DNA of 64,000 bases from Imperialibacter sp. EC-SDR9 (lineage in GTDB: Bacteria > Bacteroidota > Bacteroidia > Cytophagales > Cyclobacteriaceae), in assembly GCF_902498805.1 (NCBI RefSeq), contig NZ_LR701579.1, positions 62,001-126,000 on the forward strand, read 5' to 3'. The notes under the pieces were generated by a model, which did not search any database, was not told the DNA's origin, and was given only the letters and a program-made list of their open reading frames with translations. Made by a program: the position numbers and the translations under genes. Every line of letters begins with the position of its first letter. Within the stretch, counting starts at the first letter, position 1. Below are positions 51,767 through 61,084 of this stretch, one piece after another.

Positions 51767-51872
51767 ATTTTCGTTGCGTTCCAAGCCATCCAATCTCCAT
51801 CAATTCTATTGTTTTTAGCGCTGGGTTTCAACCTTGCGCTGGAAATTTCATTGATTGCTATTTAGGAATGTC

Positions 51873-51892
51873 ATGCCTGCGAAGGCAGGCAT
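51873..51892. repeat. Perfect hairpin repeat, possible bidirectional terminator
   Basis: ATGCCTGC-GAAG-GCAGGCAT, an 8-bp perfect stem with a GAAG loop, in the gap between the convergent TPR protein and LysR genes. This motif type is a common dispersed bacterial repeat. Confidence 0.6.
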
Positions 51893-51913
51893 CTCAATTA
51901 AAAAGACAAGTGG

Positions 51914-52813
51914 TTACCGGTGTTCCCCCAACATCACCTCCAAAAACTTCCTCAGTGCCGGATTCTCGTTCTCCTTTTTCCACATCGCTGACAACCGGGC
52001 CGTTTGCTTCCCGTTTTTCAACTCAATAAACTTCACTTTCAGGCTGAAGCCATCTTTCAGGGTAGTGGGTACTATGGCAATCCCAAGGTTATTCTCTACA
52101 AGCCTGAAGATTGTACTGGCGTGCACAGAGCGATGTGAAACCTTCGGACGAAAGCCACTGGCTTCAAATATATTCATGAACTGATTAAAATAATCGACGC
52201 TATAGTCGCTCGAAAACAGGATAAAGTTTTCTTCCTTTAGCTGATGCAAATCCACAAAGTTGTCTTCATTCATTGGGTGATCCTGAGGGAGCACCAGCGA
52301 AAAAGTATCCTCAAAAACTGTCACCAATTGCATCTCCTTGGGTGCATGTTCCAACCTCACAAAACCGATATCCAGTTTATCGTGCATGAGCCCTTCCAGT
52401 TGTTCCTGGTTAGCCATTTCTGTCAGTGTGGTATGTATCGAAGGGTACTGCTTGTTAATCTCCAGCAATACCTTTGGAATGACTCTTTGCATAGCCGACC
52501 CAACAAAGCCAATCCTTACCTCACCGTCGTCTCCAGCCTCAATCATTTTGAGCTGCTTGACTATGAAGTCGAGGTTGTTGATAACGCCCTTGAGCTCCTG
52601 TTGAAGATATTTTCCCGGTGCCGTCAGTGCTACGTTTCTCTTGTTTCTTACAAACAGTTTTACATCCAGCTCTTCTTCCAGCTGCTGTATCTGGCGGCTG
52701 AGCCCCGGCTGGGTGATAAACAGTTTTTCGGCCGCTTTCCTGAAATGAAGCTCCTCTGCCACCTCCAAAAAGTACTTAAAATGGCGAAGCTCTAACTGAT
52801 TACTTATAGGCAT
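51914..52813 (-). CDS. LysR-family regulator, divergent from the hut genes
   Basis: 299 residues. The N-terminal wHTH (LELRHFKYFLEVAEELHFRK, then ITQPGLSRQIQQLEEEL) is followed by a periplasmic-binding-like sensor domain (~90-295). It is divergent from hutH with a 138-bp shared gap, the usual layout for a LysR regulator of the neighbouring operon. The inducer is probably histidine or urocanate; this is inferred from context only. Confidence 0.93.
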   Translation of the reverse strand: MPISNQLELRHFKYFLEVAEELHFRKAAEKLFITQPGLSRQIQQLEEELDVKLFVRNKRNVALTAPGKYLQQELKGVINNLDFIVKQLKMIEAGDDGEVRIGFVGSAMQRVIPKVLLEINKQYPSIHTTLTEMANQEQLEGLMHDKLDIGFVRLEHAPKEMQLVTVFEDTFSLVLPQDHPMNEDNFVDLHQLKEENFILFSSDYSVDYFNQFMNIFEASGFRPKVSHRSVHASTIFRLVENNLGIAIVPTTLKDGFSLKVKFIELKNGKQTARLSAMWKKENENPALRKFLEVMLGEHR

Positions 52814-52951
52814 TAGTTGTTGATATAAAAGGTATTTTTAGTAATTAAAGGTAGTGAGTAGATTTGAGAAATGCTTACGTCGGTTAGAACTGATTGATTT
52901 TCATAGGTCTAGGGGTCAGTTCGTTCCGAATAGGCAACTTTAACCCAAATT

Positions 52952-54529
52952 ATGCCCACGTCAGTGAATTTTCACCCTGGAGAAGACCGGCTGTCTGTCG
53001 GTCTTCTCATGAGGGTGTGCCAGCAGGAAGTCGGTGTTGAGATCGCCAGAGCCGCCAGAGAAAAAATTGAACAGAGCCGAAGTTATGTTGACCAAATTGT
53101 AGAAAGCAATAAGGTTGTATATGGCATCAATACCGGCTTTGGGCCTTTGTGCAATACCCAGATAGCCGCCAGCGACACCCGGAAACTTCAGGATAACATT
53201 CTAAGAAGCCATAGTGTCGGCGTAGGGCCCCCTGTTCCTCTGGACATTGTCCGGCTGATGCTCATTACCAAATTGCAGTCCTTAAGTCAGGGATACTCTG
53301 GTATTTCTGTGGAAGTACTTGAGCGAATAATCTGGCATCTTACGAGTGGTTATCTGCCCTATGTGCCGTCTCAGGGTTCGGTAGGAGCATCAGGAGATTT
53401 GGCACCGTTAGCGCACATGTTCCTTCCCTTAATTGGCCTTGGCAAGGTGTGGGACGGAAGCAACTGGGTTGAAACTGGAATCATCTTCCAAAAAGAAGGC
53501 ATTGAGCCTATCCAGCTGGGCGCAAAAGAAGGCCTGGCCCTCATCAATGGCACACAGTTCATTGCCTCCTATGCGGTGCTCGGTTTGCACCGCCTTCATA
53601 ATTTACTGGAAACAGCTGACATCATTGGTGCCATGAGCCTCGAAGGAGTCCTCGGATCGGCCAGCCCGTTCGATCCGTCACTGCACCAACTTCGGGCCTT
53701 CCAGGGGTCAATGCACGTAGCACACAGGCTCAGAATAATGCTGCAAAACTCCGAAATGGTCGCTTCACATGCCAATTGTGGCCGTGTGCAGGATCCGTAC
53801 AGCTTCCGCTGCATGCCACAGGTGCATGGTGCATCCCGCAACGCATGGCTTCACTTGAAAGAGCTGACAGAAATAGAAATCAACAGCGTTACCGACAATC
53901 CCGTCATCTTTAGTGCAGACAAAACCATCAGCGGAGGCAACTTCCATGGGCAGCTGCTGGCCATGCCACTAGATTACGCTACACTGGCTGCCGCCGAAAT
54001 TGGTAGTATCTCCGACCGACGTACTTACCAGTTGCTGGAGGGTGATGTCGAAGGCCTGCCCAAATTGCTTATGCGCAATACCGGCATCAATTCCGGTTTC
54101 ATGATTCCCCAGTACACGTCTGCTGCCCTGGTGAGCGAAAACAAAAACCTTTGTTTCCCTGCCAGCGCCGACAGCATTCCTACGTCGCTCGGTCAGGAGG
54201 ACCATGTCAGCATGGGCTCCATCAGCGGCAGAAAACTGAATACCGTGCTTGATAACCTCGAAAATATTCTGGCCGTAGAGTTGTTATGTGCCGCACAAGC
54301 TTTCGACTACCGCAAGCCGATGAAGTCGGGGGTGATCCTGGACGCCTGTCATGAGCTGGTGCGACAAAAAATAGACCACGCAGAGGAAGACAGGATATTT
54401 GGCGATGACATCGCTGTAGCAAGGGAGATAGTTGCATCGGGGGAACTCACCAGTGCCGCACTTGAGGTTGCCCAATCAAACAATATCAACTTAAAAGGAG
54501 ACCTGTATGAATCTTTCAGCCTTTCTTGA
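52952..54529 (+). CDS. hutH: Histidine ammonia-lyase
   Basis: 525 residues. The self-forming MIO cofactor motif is A146-S147-G148 in [15 protein letters not shown]. Other HAL blocks: [31 protein letters not shown] and [15 protein letters not shown]. It deaminates L-histidine to trans-urocanate, the first step of histidine degradation. Cytoplasmic tetramer. First gene of hutHUIG. Its 3' end overlaps hutU by 23 bp. Confidence 0.97.
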   Translation: MPTSVNFHPGEDRLSVGLLMRVCQQEVGVEIARAAREKIEQSRSYVDQIVESNKVVYGINTGFGPLCNTQIAASDTRKLQDNILRSHSVGVGPPVPLDIVRLMLITKLQSLSQGYSGISVEVLERIIWHLTSGYLPYVPSQGSVGASGDLAPLAHMFLPLIGLGKVWDGSNWVETGIIFQKEGIEPIQLGAKEGLALINGTQFIASYAVLGLHRLHNLLETADIIGAMSLEGVLGSASPFDPSLHQLRAFQGSMHVAHRLRIMLQNSEMVASHANCGRVQDPYSFRCMPQVHGASRNAWLHLKELTEIEINSVTDNPVIFSADKTISGGNFHGQLLAMPLDYATLAAAEIGSISDRRTYQLLEGDVEGLPKLLMRNTGINSGFMIPQYTSAALVSENKNLCFPASADSIPTSLGQEDHVSMGSISGRKLNTVLDNLENILAVELLCAAQAFDYRKPMKSGVILDACHELVRQKIDHAEEDRIFGDDIAVAREIVASGELTSAALEVAQSNNINLKGDLYESFSLS

Positions 54530-56177
54530 TACTTACGCCAGCCACCCAAGCTACAAAGCGCCCACTGGCTCAACCCTGAACGCCAGGTCGTGGCAAACTG
54601 AAGCGCCATTGCGCATGTTCCTCAATAACCTCGACGCTGAAGTGGCTGAAAATCCAGCTGAGCTGGTAGTGTACGGCGGCACTGGTCAGGCGGCCAGAAA
54701 TGTGGAGGCAGCGAAAAAAATCATTGAGATGCTCCTGCAGCTCGACGACGAGCACAGCCTGCTTATCCAATCTGGCAAGCCAGTCGGTGTGCTTCGAACG
54801 CATCCAGAAGCTCCAAGAGTGCTGATCGCCAACTCCAATTTGGTGCCTGCCTGGGCCAACTGGGAACACTTCCAGGAATTGAAGGAGCGGGGGCTGATGA
54901 TGTATGGCCAAATGACCGCCGGAAGCTGGATTTATATAGGTTCTCAGGGCATCCTTCAGGGAACCTACGAAACCTTTGTTGAATGCGGGAAGCAGCACTT
55001 TGGAGGCAGCCTCAGAGGGAAACTGCTGGTTTCAGGTGGCCTTGGAGGAATGGGAGGTGCTCAGCCGTTGGCAGCGACCATGGCAGGGGCTACTTTCCTG
55101 GGTGTCGATATTGACCCCGAAAGAATCAAAAAGCGCCTGCACACCCGATACATTGATAAAATGACCGACTCCTATGAAGAAGCGGTGAGATGGGTGCTGG
55201 AAGCCAAAGGAAAGAAGGAAAGCATCTCGGTCGGTTTGGTGGGCGACATTGGCGATGTGCTGGAAAGGCTTTTGAAAGACAATATCACGCCCGATGTGGT
55301 GACCGACCAAACATCTGCCCACGATCCAGTTTTTGGCTATGTACCCAATGGACTATCGCTGACTGATGCGGAGATCCTGCGCATGAAAAACCCCGTCAAA
55401 TACAAGGAGCGGTCGCTGAAAAGCATGGCTCGCCACGTTGGCTTTATGCTCGAAATGAAGAAACATGGAAGCCAGGTATTTGACTATGGCAACAACCTTC
55501 GGGAATTCGCCCGGCAGGGCGGCGAGGCCAACGCTTTTGATTTTCCCGGGTTTGTGCCTGCTTATATTCGCCCACTGTTTTGTGAAGGCAAAGGCCCTTT
55601 CCGTTGGGCTGCCCTTTCTGGCGACCCCGAAGATATTTACACCACCGACAAGGCTTTGATGGAAGCTTTTCCGGAAAATGCCCACCTCATCAACTGGTTG
55701 CAGCAAGCCAGAGAGAAAATAGCCTTTCAGGGGCTGCCCTGCCGTATTTGCTGGCTGGGCATGGGAGAGCGGGAAAAGGCTGGGTTGATCTTCAACGACC
55801 TGGTGAAAACAGGTAAAGTAAAAGCTCCAATCGTCATTGGGCGTGACCACCTCGACTGCGGCTCCGTGGCGTCGCCCAACAGGGAAACCGAGGGCATGCT
55901 CGACGGATCGGATGCTGTGTCCGATTGGCCATTGCTTAACCTCATGGGCAATACAGCAGGCGGTGCCACGTGGGTTTCTTTCCACCACGGTGGCGGTGTG
56001 GGCATGGGCTATTCGCAGCATGCTGGCATGGTGGTATTGGCCGATGGCACAGAGCGAGCCGAAAGATGCCTTCGCCGTGTGCTCTTCAACGACCCGGCCA
56101 TGGGCGTCTTCCGCCACATGGACGCCGGTTATGAACCAGCCAGCGACGTCGCAGCTACTCACCATTTAAAATTCTAG
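54507..56177 (+). CDS. hutU: Urocanate hydratase
   Basis: 556 residues, full length. It starts inside the hutH end (23-bp overlap), so translation is coupled. NAD+-binding region [18 protein letters not shown], and the conserved cysteine motif [15 protein letters not shown] with C412 near the bound NAD+. [17 protein letters not shown] is the C-terminal signature. It hydrates urocanate to 4-imidazolone-5-propionate, step two of the pathway. Confidence 0.97.
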   Translation: MNLSAFLDTYASHPSYKAPTGSTLNARSWQTEAPLRMFLNNLDAEVAENPAELVVYGGTGQAARNVEAAKKIIEMLLQLDDEHSLLIQSGKPVGVLRTHPEAPRVLIANSNLVPAWANWEHFQELKERGLMMYGQMTAGSWIYIGSQGILQGTYETFVECGKQHFGGSLRGKLLVSGGLGGMGGAQPLAATMAGATFLGVDIDPERIKKRLHTRYIDKMTDSYEEAVRWVLEAKGKKESISVGLVGDIGDVLERLLKDNITPDVVTDQTSAHDPVFGYVPNGLSLTDAEILRMKNPVKYKERSLKSMARHVGFMLEMKKHGSQVFDYGNNLREFARQGGEANAFDFPGFVPAYIRPLFCEGKGPFRWAALSGDPEDIYTTDKALMEAFPENAHLINWLQQAREKIAFQGLPCRICWLGMGEREKAGLIFNDLVKTGKVKAPIVIGRDHLDCGSVASPNRETEGMLDGSDAVSDWPLLNLMGNTAGGATWVSFHHGGGVGMGYSQHAGMVVLADGTERAERCLRRVLFNDPAMGVFRHMDAGYEPASDVAATHHLKF

Positions 56178-56213
56178 TTTGTAGTACCGTAAAGGTTAAA
56201 TTTAGGAGAACAT

Positions 56214-56266
56214 GCTAGCCCTGTAGGGGCGGCTTTCTCGTAGCGATGGGTTTAAACCCATCGCTA
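56214..56266. repeat. Dispersed two-hairpin repeat, copy 2, with a 26-bp palindrome
   Basis: A CCCTGTAGGGG hairpin (56217-56229) is followed by a perfect 26-bp palindrome at 56241-56266 (half-site TAGCGATGGGTTT). It has the same design as the repeat at 51720. It lies between hutU and hutI and could form a strong hairpin in the hut transcript, possibly attenuating or stabilising it. Confidence 0.7.
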
Positions 56267-56362
56267 TAAGCAAATAGAATAGAGCTTTGGCGGCATTTTT
56301 GCCTTTTCGCAAAAATGATGACAAAGCGGCTAATTACCGGAAAGACATATTTCAGCATAAAA

Positions 56363-57589
56363 ATGCACACCCCTCAACTCATCGGCCCTTTCAAACAAGT
56401 CGTCACCATGGCCAACCTGCCAACCAAAGGGCCATTGACTGACGACCAACTCCAAATCGTACACAATGCGGGTATCGTGCTCCAAGGCGATCGGATTGTA
56501 GAAGTGGTCAATTTCGAAGAAGGTACTGAAAGGCACAAGAATGTTTTCGAAATGGAAGGCGACTATGTGGCTCTTCCCGGCCTCATCGACTGCCATACCC
56601 ATATCTGCTTTGCGGGCTCACGGGCAAAAGACTACCAGCTGAAGGTGGGAGGTGCAGGCTATCAGGAGATACTCAAAGGCGGAGGTGGTATCCATGACAC
56701 AGTGCAAAAGACGAGAGCAGCTACTCTGACAGAATTAGAAGAACTGGTTGCCGGACGGGCCACACGGCACCTCACCGAAGGTGTGACAACCATTGAAGTG
56801 AAAAGTGGCTACGGCCTCAATCTGGCCGACGAGCTTAAGATGCTGGAAGCCATCAGTCGCACGTCAAAGGAATATTTGCTCGACCTTATCCCAACTTGTC
56901 TGGCAGCTCATGTCAAGCCAGGTGAATTTGACAAGGCTGACGAATACCTTGATTTCCTGATGAATGACCTATTGCCGCAGGTAAAACAGGAAGGCCTTTC
57001 CAACAGGGTCGATATTTTCGTGGAAGAAGGAGCCTTCGATGTCGCACTAAGCAGAAAGTACCTAACAAGGGCAAGGGAAATGGGCTTCCAACTGACTGTG
57101 CACGCCGACCAGTTCAGCTCTGGCGGCAGTAAACTGGCAGTAGACATGGGCGCTCTCAGCGCCGACCACCTCGAAGCCTCCACCGATGCAGATATCAAGT
57201 ACCTGGCCGGGAGCGACACCATTGGCGTGGTTTTGCCAGGAGCTTCTATGGGCTTGGGCTTGCCATTTGCTCCTGCCAGAAAACTGCTCGACTACGGAGG
57301 CTGCCTCGCCATCGCCACCGACTGGAACCCCGGCAGCGCTCCTATGGGCGATCTGCTCATGCAAGCGGCTGTGCTTGGAGCTTCACAAAAACTTTCCATG
57401 GCTGAAACCTGGGCTGGTATTACCTTCCGGGCAGCGAAAGCCCTTGATTTGGACGACAGAGGAACCCTTGTGCATGGTAATTTGGCGGATTTTATTGCTT
57501 TTGAAACAGGGGACTACCGGGAGGTGCTATATCACCAGGGAAAAGTGAAGCCAGTGGCAGTATGGAAAAATGGGCGACTAGTTGACTAA
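56363..57589 (+). CDS. hutI: Imidazolonepropionase
   Basis: 408 residues from ATG at 56363, where the family N-terminus (LIGPFKQVVTM) begins; an in-frame ATG at 56315 would add 16 residues. Amidohydrolase metal site DCHTHICFAGSRA, then VGGAGYQEILKGGGGI, VHADQFSSGG and ATDWNPGSAPMG. It opens the imidazolone ring to give N-formimidoyl-L-glutamate, step three. A 185-bp gap with a palindromic repeat separates it from hutU, so it may also have its own promoter. Confidence 0.96.
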   Translation: MHTPQLIGPFKQVVTMANLPTKGPLTDDQLQIVHNAGIVLQGDRIVEVVNFEEGTERHKNVFEMEGDYVALPGLIDCHTHICFAGSRAKDYQLKVGGAGYQEILKGGGGIHDTVQKTRAATLTELEELVAGRATRHLTEGVTTIEVKSGYGLNLADELKMLEAISRTSKEYLLDLIPTCLAAHVKPGEFDKADEYLDFLMNDLLPQVKQEGLSNRVDIFVEEGAFDVALSRKYLTRAREMGFQLTVHADQFSSGGSKLAVDMGALSADHLEASTDADIKYLAGSDTIGVVLPGASMGLGLPFAPARKLLDYGGCLAIATDWNPGSAPMGDLLMQAAVLGASQKLSMAETWAGITFRAAKALDLDDRGTLVHGNLADFIAFETGDYREVLYHQGKVKPVAVWKNGRLVD

Positions 57590-57716
57590 ATGCTTACCGA
57601 TCAACCACCCATTTACATTATTTGCTTAATCCCTTACCATATTCAGTATCGAAGCCTTCATTAAATCTTTTAACTTCGCCCCACAGAAAAAACGATTGAC
57701 TTTCGGATTGAATGGC

Positions 57717-58691
57717 ATGTACAGATCACCTGATAGAAACATTTGGCGAGGAAGAACTGACAAATACGATGGGCCAGACGGAGCTCGCTGGCACCATGTC
57801 ATTCAAATGCTCGATCTGTCGAGGCCTATTGCGTCGGTTGCAGGTGAAAAGAAATTTGCGCTGCTCGGCTTTTGTTCCGACGAGGGCGTAAGAAAGAACT
57901 TTGGCAGGAGAGGGGCTTCTGAAGGGCCCTATACAATCAGAAAAATGGCAGCTAATTTGCCATGGCATAGTCAACCATCTGTTTCCCTTTTCGATGCTGG
58001 TGATGTCCTCTGTCCAAACGGCAACCTGGAAACGGTTCAAAAGCTATTAGGGCAAAAAGTGGCAACATTACTAGACACTGGCTATTTCCCTATTCTACTG
58101 GGAGGTGGGCATGAAATCGCCTACGGGCATTTTCTGGGAGCATTTGCCCATTGTCCCGATAAGAAGATCGGCATCATCAATCTCGATGCGCATTTCGATT
58201 TGCGAAACGACCCACATGCACCCACATCAGGCACGCCATTTTTGCAGATTGCTAATTTCCTGGGGCAGGAAGGAAAACCTTTCGACTATATGTGCCTCGG
58301 TATTCAACCCTCTGGCAATACCGCTGCCCTTTACAAGACTGCCCACCAGAAGAAAGTGAAATACCTGGAGGCAGGAACGCTCTTTCAGCTTTCCACAGCA
58401 GAGATAGAAAAGGTGATTCATAAGTTCACCAAGCCCCTCGACCATATCTACCTCACCATATGCCTCGACGTAATGGATGGCGCATTTGCGCCTGGGGTAA
58501 GTGCTCCGGCTGTGATGGGGCTGGCACCACAGCAGGTAGCAGAGTTGGTGCGCATCATTATGAGCACTGGTAAAGTACTCACCTGCGACGTTGCAGAAAT
58601 GAACCCGGCCTTCGATCAGGATAACAGAACAGCGAAACTAGCGGCCAACCTGGTATTTCGGATCGTGAGCGAACTAAAACCTACAAAGTAG
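57717..58691 (+). CDS. hutG: Formimidoylglutamase (ureohydrolase family)
   Basis: 324 residues from ATG at 57717; the frame extends to a TTG at 57696. Mn-binding ureohydrolase motifs: LLGGGHEIAYGH, IINLDAHFDLR and CLDVMDGAFAPG, then DVAEMNPAFDQD. The start MYRSPDRNIWRGRTD also fits HutG. It cleaves formimidoylglutamate to glutamate and formamide, the last step. This shows the four-step, one-carbon-free route is used. Last gene of the hut run. Confidence 0.95.
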   Translation: MYRSPDRNIWRGRTDKYDGPDGARWHHVIQMLDLSRPIASVAGEKKFALLGFCSDEGVRKNFGRRGASEGPYTIRKMAANLPWHSQPSVSLFDAGDVLCPNGNLETVQKLLGQKVATLLDTGYFPILLGGGHEIAYGHFLGAFAHCPDKKIGIINLDAHFDLRNDPHAPTSGTPFLQIANFLGQEGKPFDYMCLGIQPSGNTAALYKTAHQKKVKYLEAGTLFQLSTAEIEKVIHKFTKPLDHIYLTICLDVMDGAFAPGVSAPAVMGLAPQQVAELVRIIMSTGKVLTCDVAEMNPAFDQDNRTAKLAANLVFRIVSELKPTK

Positions 58692-59239
58692 CGATCCCTT
58701 CTTAGTGCCTTGGCGACTTAGTGGCGTCCCTCTGCCAAATTGCTCACTGTTCCTCAATGCTGTACTAGTACCGCCAGGTTCATTTTCATCTTTTTGTTTC
58801 TTTGAGACTTTATGGAGCAAAAAAAGAACCTTCCCTAACACTGTGAAGAGGATTCTACTACCTAAGTGTGTGTTGAGGGAAGGTCACAATCAATCGAAAA
58901 CCGAGAGCAAGATGGTTAGGCTTTCGAGGTTTGTAATCCCCCAAACTGAGGGAATTTTAAATTTCTCTGAAGAAATGAAATTTTTTCACACCCAAAAAAA
59001 GTTTTTTTTCGGCTGTTTTTGACCCTTACTATCCTCGTGATTTATTCCACCGCCAAACCACTCGGGCATATTTCAACCCACTAAAATTTTGATTTCTGCA
59101 AATCCTCTCTTTTTGGGTTAAAAAATAACCAAGGGAAGGGCTGTTTGTAAAATACTGATTAACAGGCCGTTGTATGAAATAATAATCCTTCTGCTTATAA
59201 TTGATGAGGAAATAGGAATTAACCCAAATATTGATTGAT
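58692..59239. other. Long intergenic region with a strong hairpin
   Basis: About 550 bp without a credible gene. CCTTCCCTAACAC (58829-58841) pairs with GTGTT-G-AGGGAAGG (58870-58883): 13 bp with one bulged G and a 28-nt loop. No T-run follows. Several long A and T runs lie further right (58980-59015). The promoter of the small gene at 59240 should lie at the right end. Confidence 0.5.
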
Positions 59240-59455
59240 ATGGAACGACACCTTAATCACACAGTTGTAGCAGATCTTGAAACTGAATTGAAAGATACTT
59301 TCGCCAACATAAAAATGAGTGACCTGAACCTTCACGACATTACAATGGACGAGTTTGTTGAGCAGTTGAGTAAAAAATCTAAGCTCAGCAAAGAGAAAGT
59401 AACGGAGATGGTAGAAGAAAAGATCAACTACATCTACTCAAAAAGACTAGGATAA
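59240..59455 (+). CDS. Small orphan protein (71 residues)
   Basis: 71 residues from ATG at 59240 (an in-frame TTG at 59231 is also possible). Highly charged and helical: HTVVADLETELKDTFANIKM and MDEFVEQLSKKSKLSKEKV, ending EEKINYIYSKRLG. No signal peptide or known domain. Its own terminator follows, so it is a monocistronic expressed gene, with features of a small regulatory or chaperone-like protein. The function is not known. Confidence 0.7.
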   Translation: MERHLNHTVVADLETELKDTFANIKMSDLNLHDITMDEFVEQLSKKSKLSKEKVTEMVEEKINYIYSKRLG

Positions 59456-59493
59456 TACCTTTTCTACTTAAATTACACCCTGATTATTGAAGA

Positions 59494-59519
59494 GGCTGCC
59501 CAAAAGGTGGCCTTTTTTT
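59494..59519 (+). terminator. Intrinsic terminator of the small orphan gene
   Basis: GGCTGCC (59494-59500) pairs with GGTGGCC (59506-59512), two G-U pairs, CAAAA loop, followed by seven T. A classic intrinsic terminator 38 bp after the stop. Confidence 0.85.
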
Positions 59520-59709
59520 CGCTCTTTTACTTTCGGAAATACCATGTTCTAAAATCTCGACCGTCCTTCGGCTAACTCAGGTTCAAATCTGAACACAACT
59601 GTATCGTATCCGTACACATTTTTTAAAAAAGAACAACTTTAATTAACTGATAATCAAATGATTAAATAAGTGGCATATTCATTGGTAAATAGGAGATGGA
59701 CTTGAAAAA

Positions 59710-61065
59710 ATGGATATGTTTATAATGAGAAAAGTGAATGTGTGGTGTCTTTTGTTTGTGCCCTTATTTTCAATATTGGTGAGCCCGGCCTTTTCGCAAG
59801 CCGAACCCGAAGTTCTCACTCTAGAAAGGGCTATGGAGCTGGCGCTTCAGAATAATATAGATTTGAAGAGGGCGCAAAACAACGTAATTGCAGCCGTGTC
59901 AAACAAGCGGCAAGCAGTGATGAATTTTCTCCCGAATCTTAATGGCTCTATTGGCTATACTGTTTCTAATGGAACTAACTTTGACAATAACTCCGGCCAG
60001 TTCGTAACGACAACTTTTGAGCAGTCAAGCCCTACTTTAAGTTCCAATATGAACTTGTTTAGCGCTTTCTACAATCATCATTTGTTGCATAGAAGGGAGA
60101 ATGAGCTGGAGTCGTCTGTTTACGCTCTTAGGTACTCTGAATTAATCGTAAGAGCCAATGTCTTGTTAAGGTTTCTTAATGTTTCACTTGATAGAGAAAA
60201 TATCAAAAACTCCGAACGCAGGCTTGAACTGCTTCAATCGCAGCTTGAGCGTGAAGAAAAGCGTGAATCTGTCGGTGTAGCCAGCTTGGAGAATGTGTAC
60301 AACTTCAGATCCCAGGTTGCAAACCAGAAGCTAACGCTTGTGGGCCTCGAAAACCAGTACAAAAGTGATTTTCTAGCGCTGATTCAAACGTTACAACTAA
60401 ATGATCCTGAGAACTATGTGCTTCAGGATATCGAAGTGCAGGTTTCTGCGGAGGATACTCAGGTGGAACCATTTCAGCAAGTAATGGCGGAAGTTTTAGA
60501 GAACTCTTACAATGTCAAGAGCTCTTTTTATACCATGCAAGCGGCTAAAAATGCCTTGAAGGTGAGCCGCACCAGTTACTATCCTTCCGTTGGTATTGGC
60601 GCCGGAATCGGCACTCGATACTCGACCAACAATGATGGAGAGTTGTTCTCTCAGTACAAGACCTTTACAAACAATTACTATGGATTCCAGATAAGTGTGC
60701 CAATTTTCAACAACTTTTTGGTTAAGAACCAGGTTGCACAAGCAAAAGTGGGGATGTTTAACGCTGAACTGAACTACAAGCAGGCAATTTTGGATATAAC
60801 AAATAGAATTCAGAGGGACTATCTGGATTTAGTTTCATCCATTACCTCCTATGAATCCGCTTTGGAAAACTTCGAAGCACAGGAGCAGACATTCAATTTC
60901 GTTCAAACCCGATTCGATACTGGTGCGACAGATTTCTATACATACCTAGAAAGCCTGAACAATAAAAACAATGCAGAGATTACGTTGATAAATGCGAAGT
61001 ATAGCATAGCGTTTAGGAATAAAATTCTTGACTTGTTCAGGGGTATGTCATCCACTACAGAATAA
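59710..61065 (+). CDS. TolC family outer-membrane channel protein
   Basis: 451 residues with a Sec signal peptide (cleaved near SPAFSQA); ATG at 59725 is an alternative start. Two OEP repeats: the first opens LTLERAMELALQNNIDLKRA, the second covers ~245-440, with long heptad helices and the strands INSNNGT-type SIGYTVSNGTNF. It forms the outer-membrane duct of an efflux or type I secretion system. No MFP or RND partner is adjacent. A perfect terminator follows. Confidence 0.93.
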   Translation: MDMFIMRKVNVWCLLFVPLFSILVSPAFSQAEPEVLTLERAMELALQNNIDLKRAQNNVIAAVSNKRQAVMNFLPNLNGSIGYTVSNGTNFDNNSGQFVTTTFEQSSPTLSSNMNLFSAFYNHHLLHRRENELESSVYALRYSELIVRANVLLRFLNVSLDRENIKNSERRLELLQSQLEREEKRESVGVASLENVYNFRSQVANQKLTLVGLENQYKSDFLALIQTLQLNDPENYVLQDIEVQVSAEDTQVEPFQQVMAEVLENSYNVKSSFYTMQAAKNALKVSRTSYYPSVGIGAGIGTRYSTNNDGELFSQYKTFTNNYYGFQISVPIFNNFLVKNQVAQAKVGMFNAELNYKQAILDITNRIQRDYLDLVSSITSYESALENFEAQEQTFNFVQTRFDTGATDFYTYLESLNNKNNAEITLINAKYSIAFRNKILDLFRGMSSTTE

Positions 61066-61084
61066 TTCATCCCTATAACTGGTA

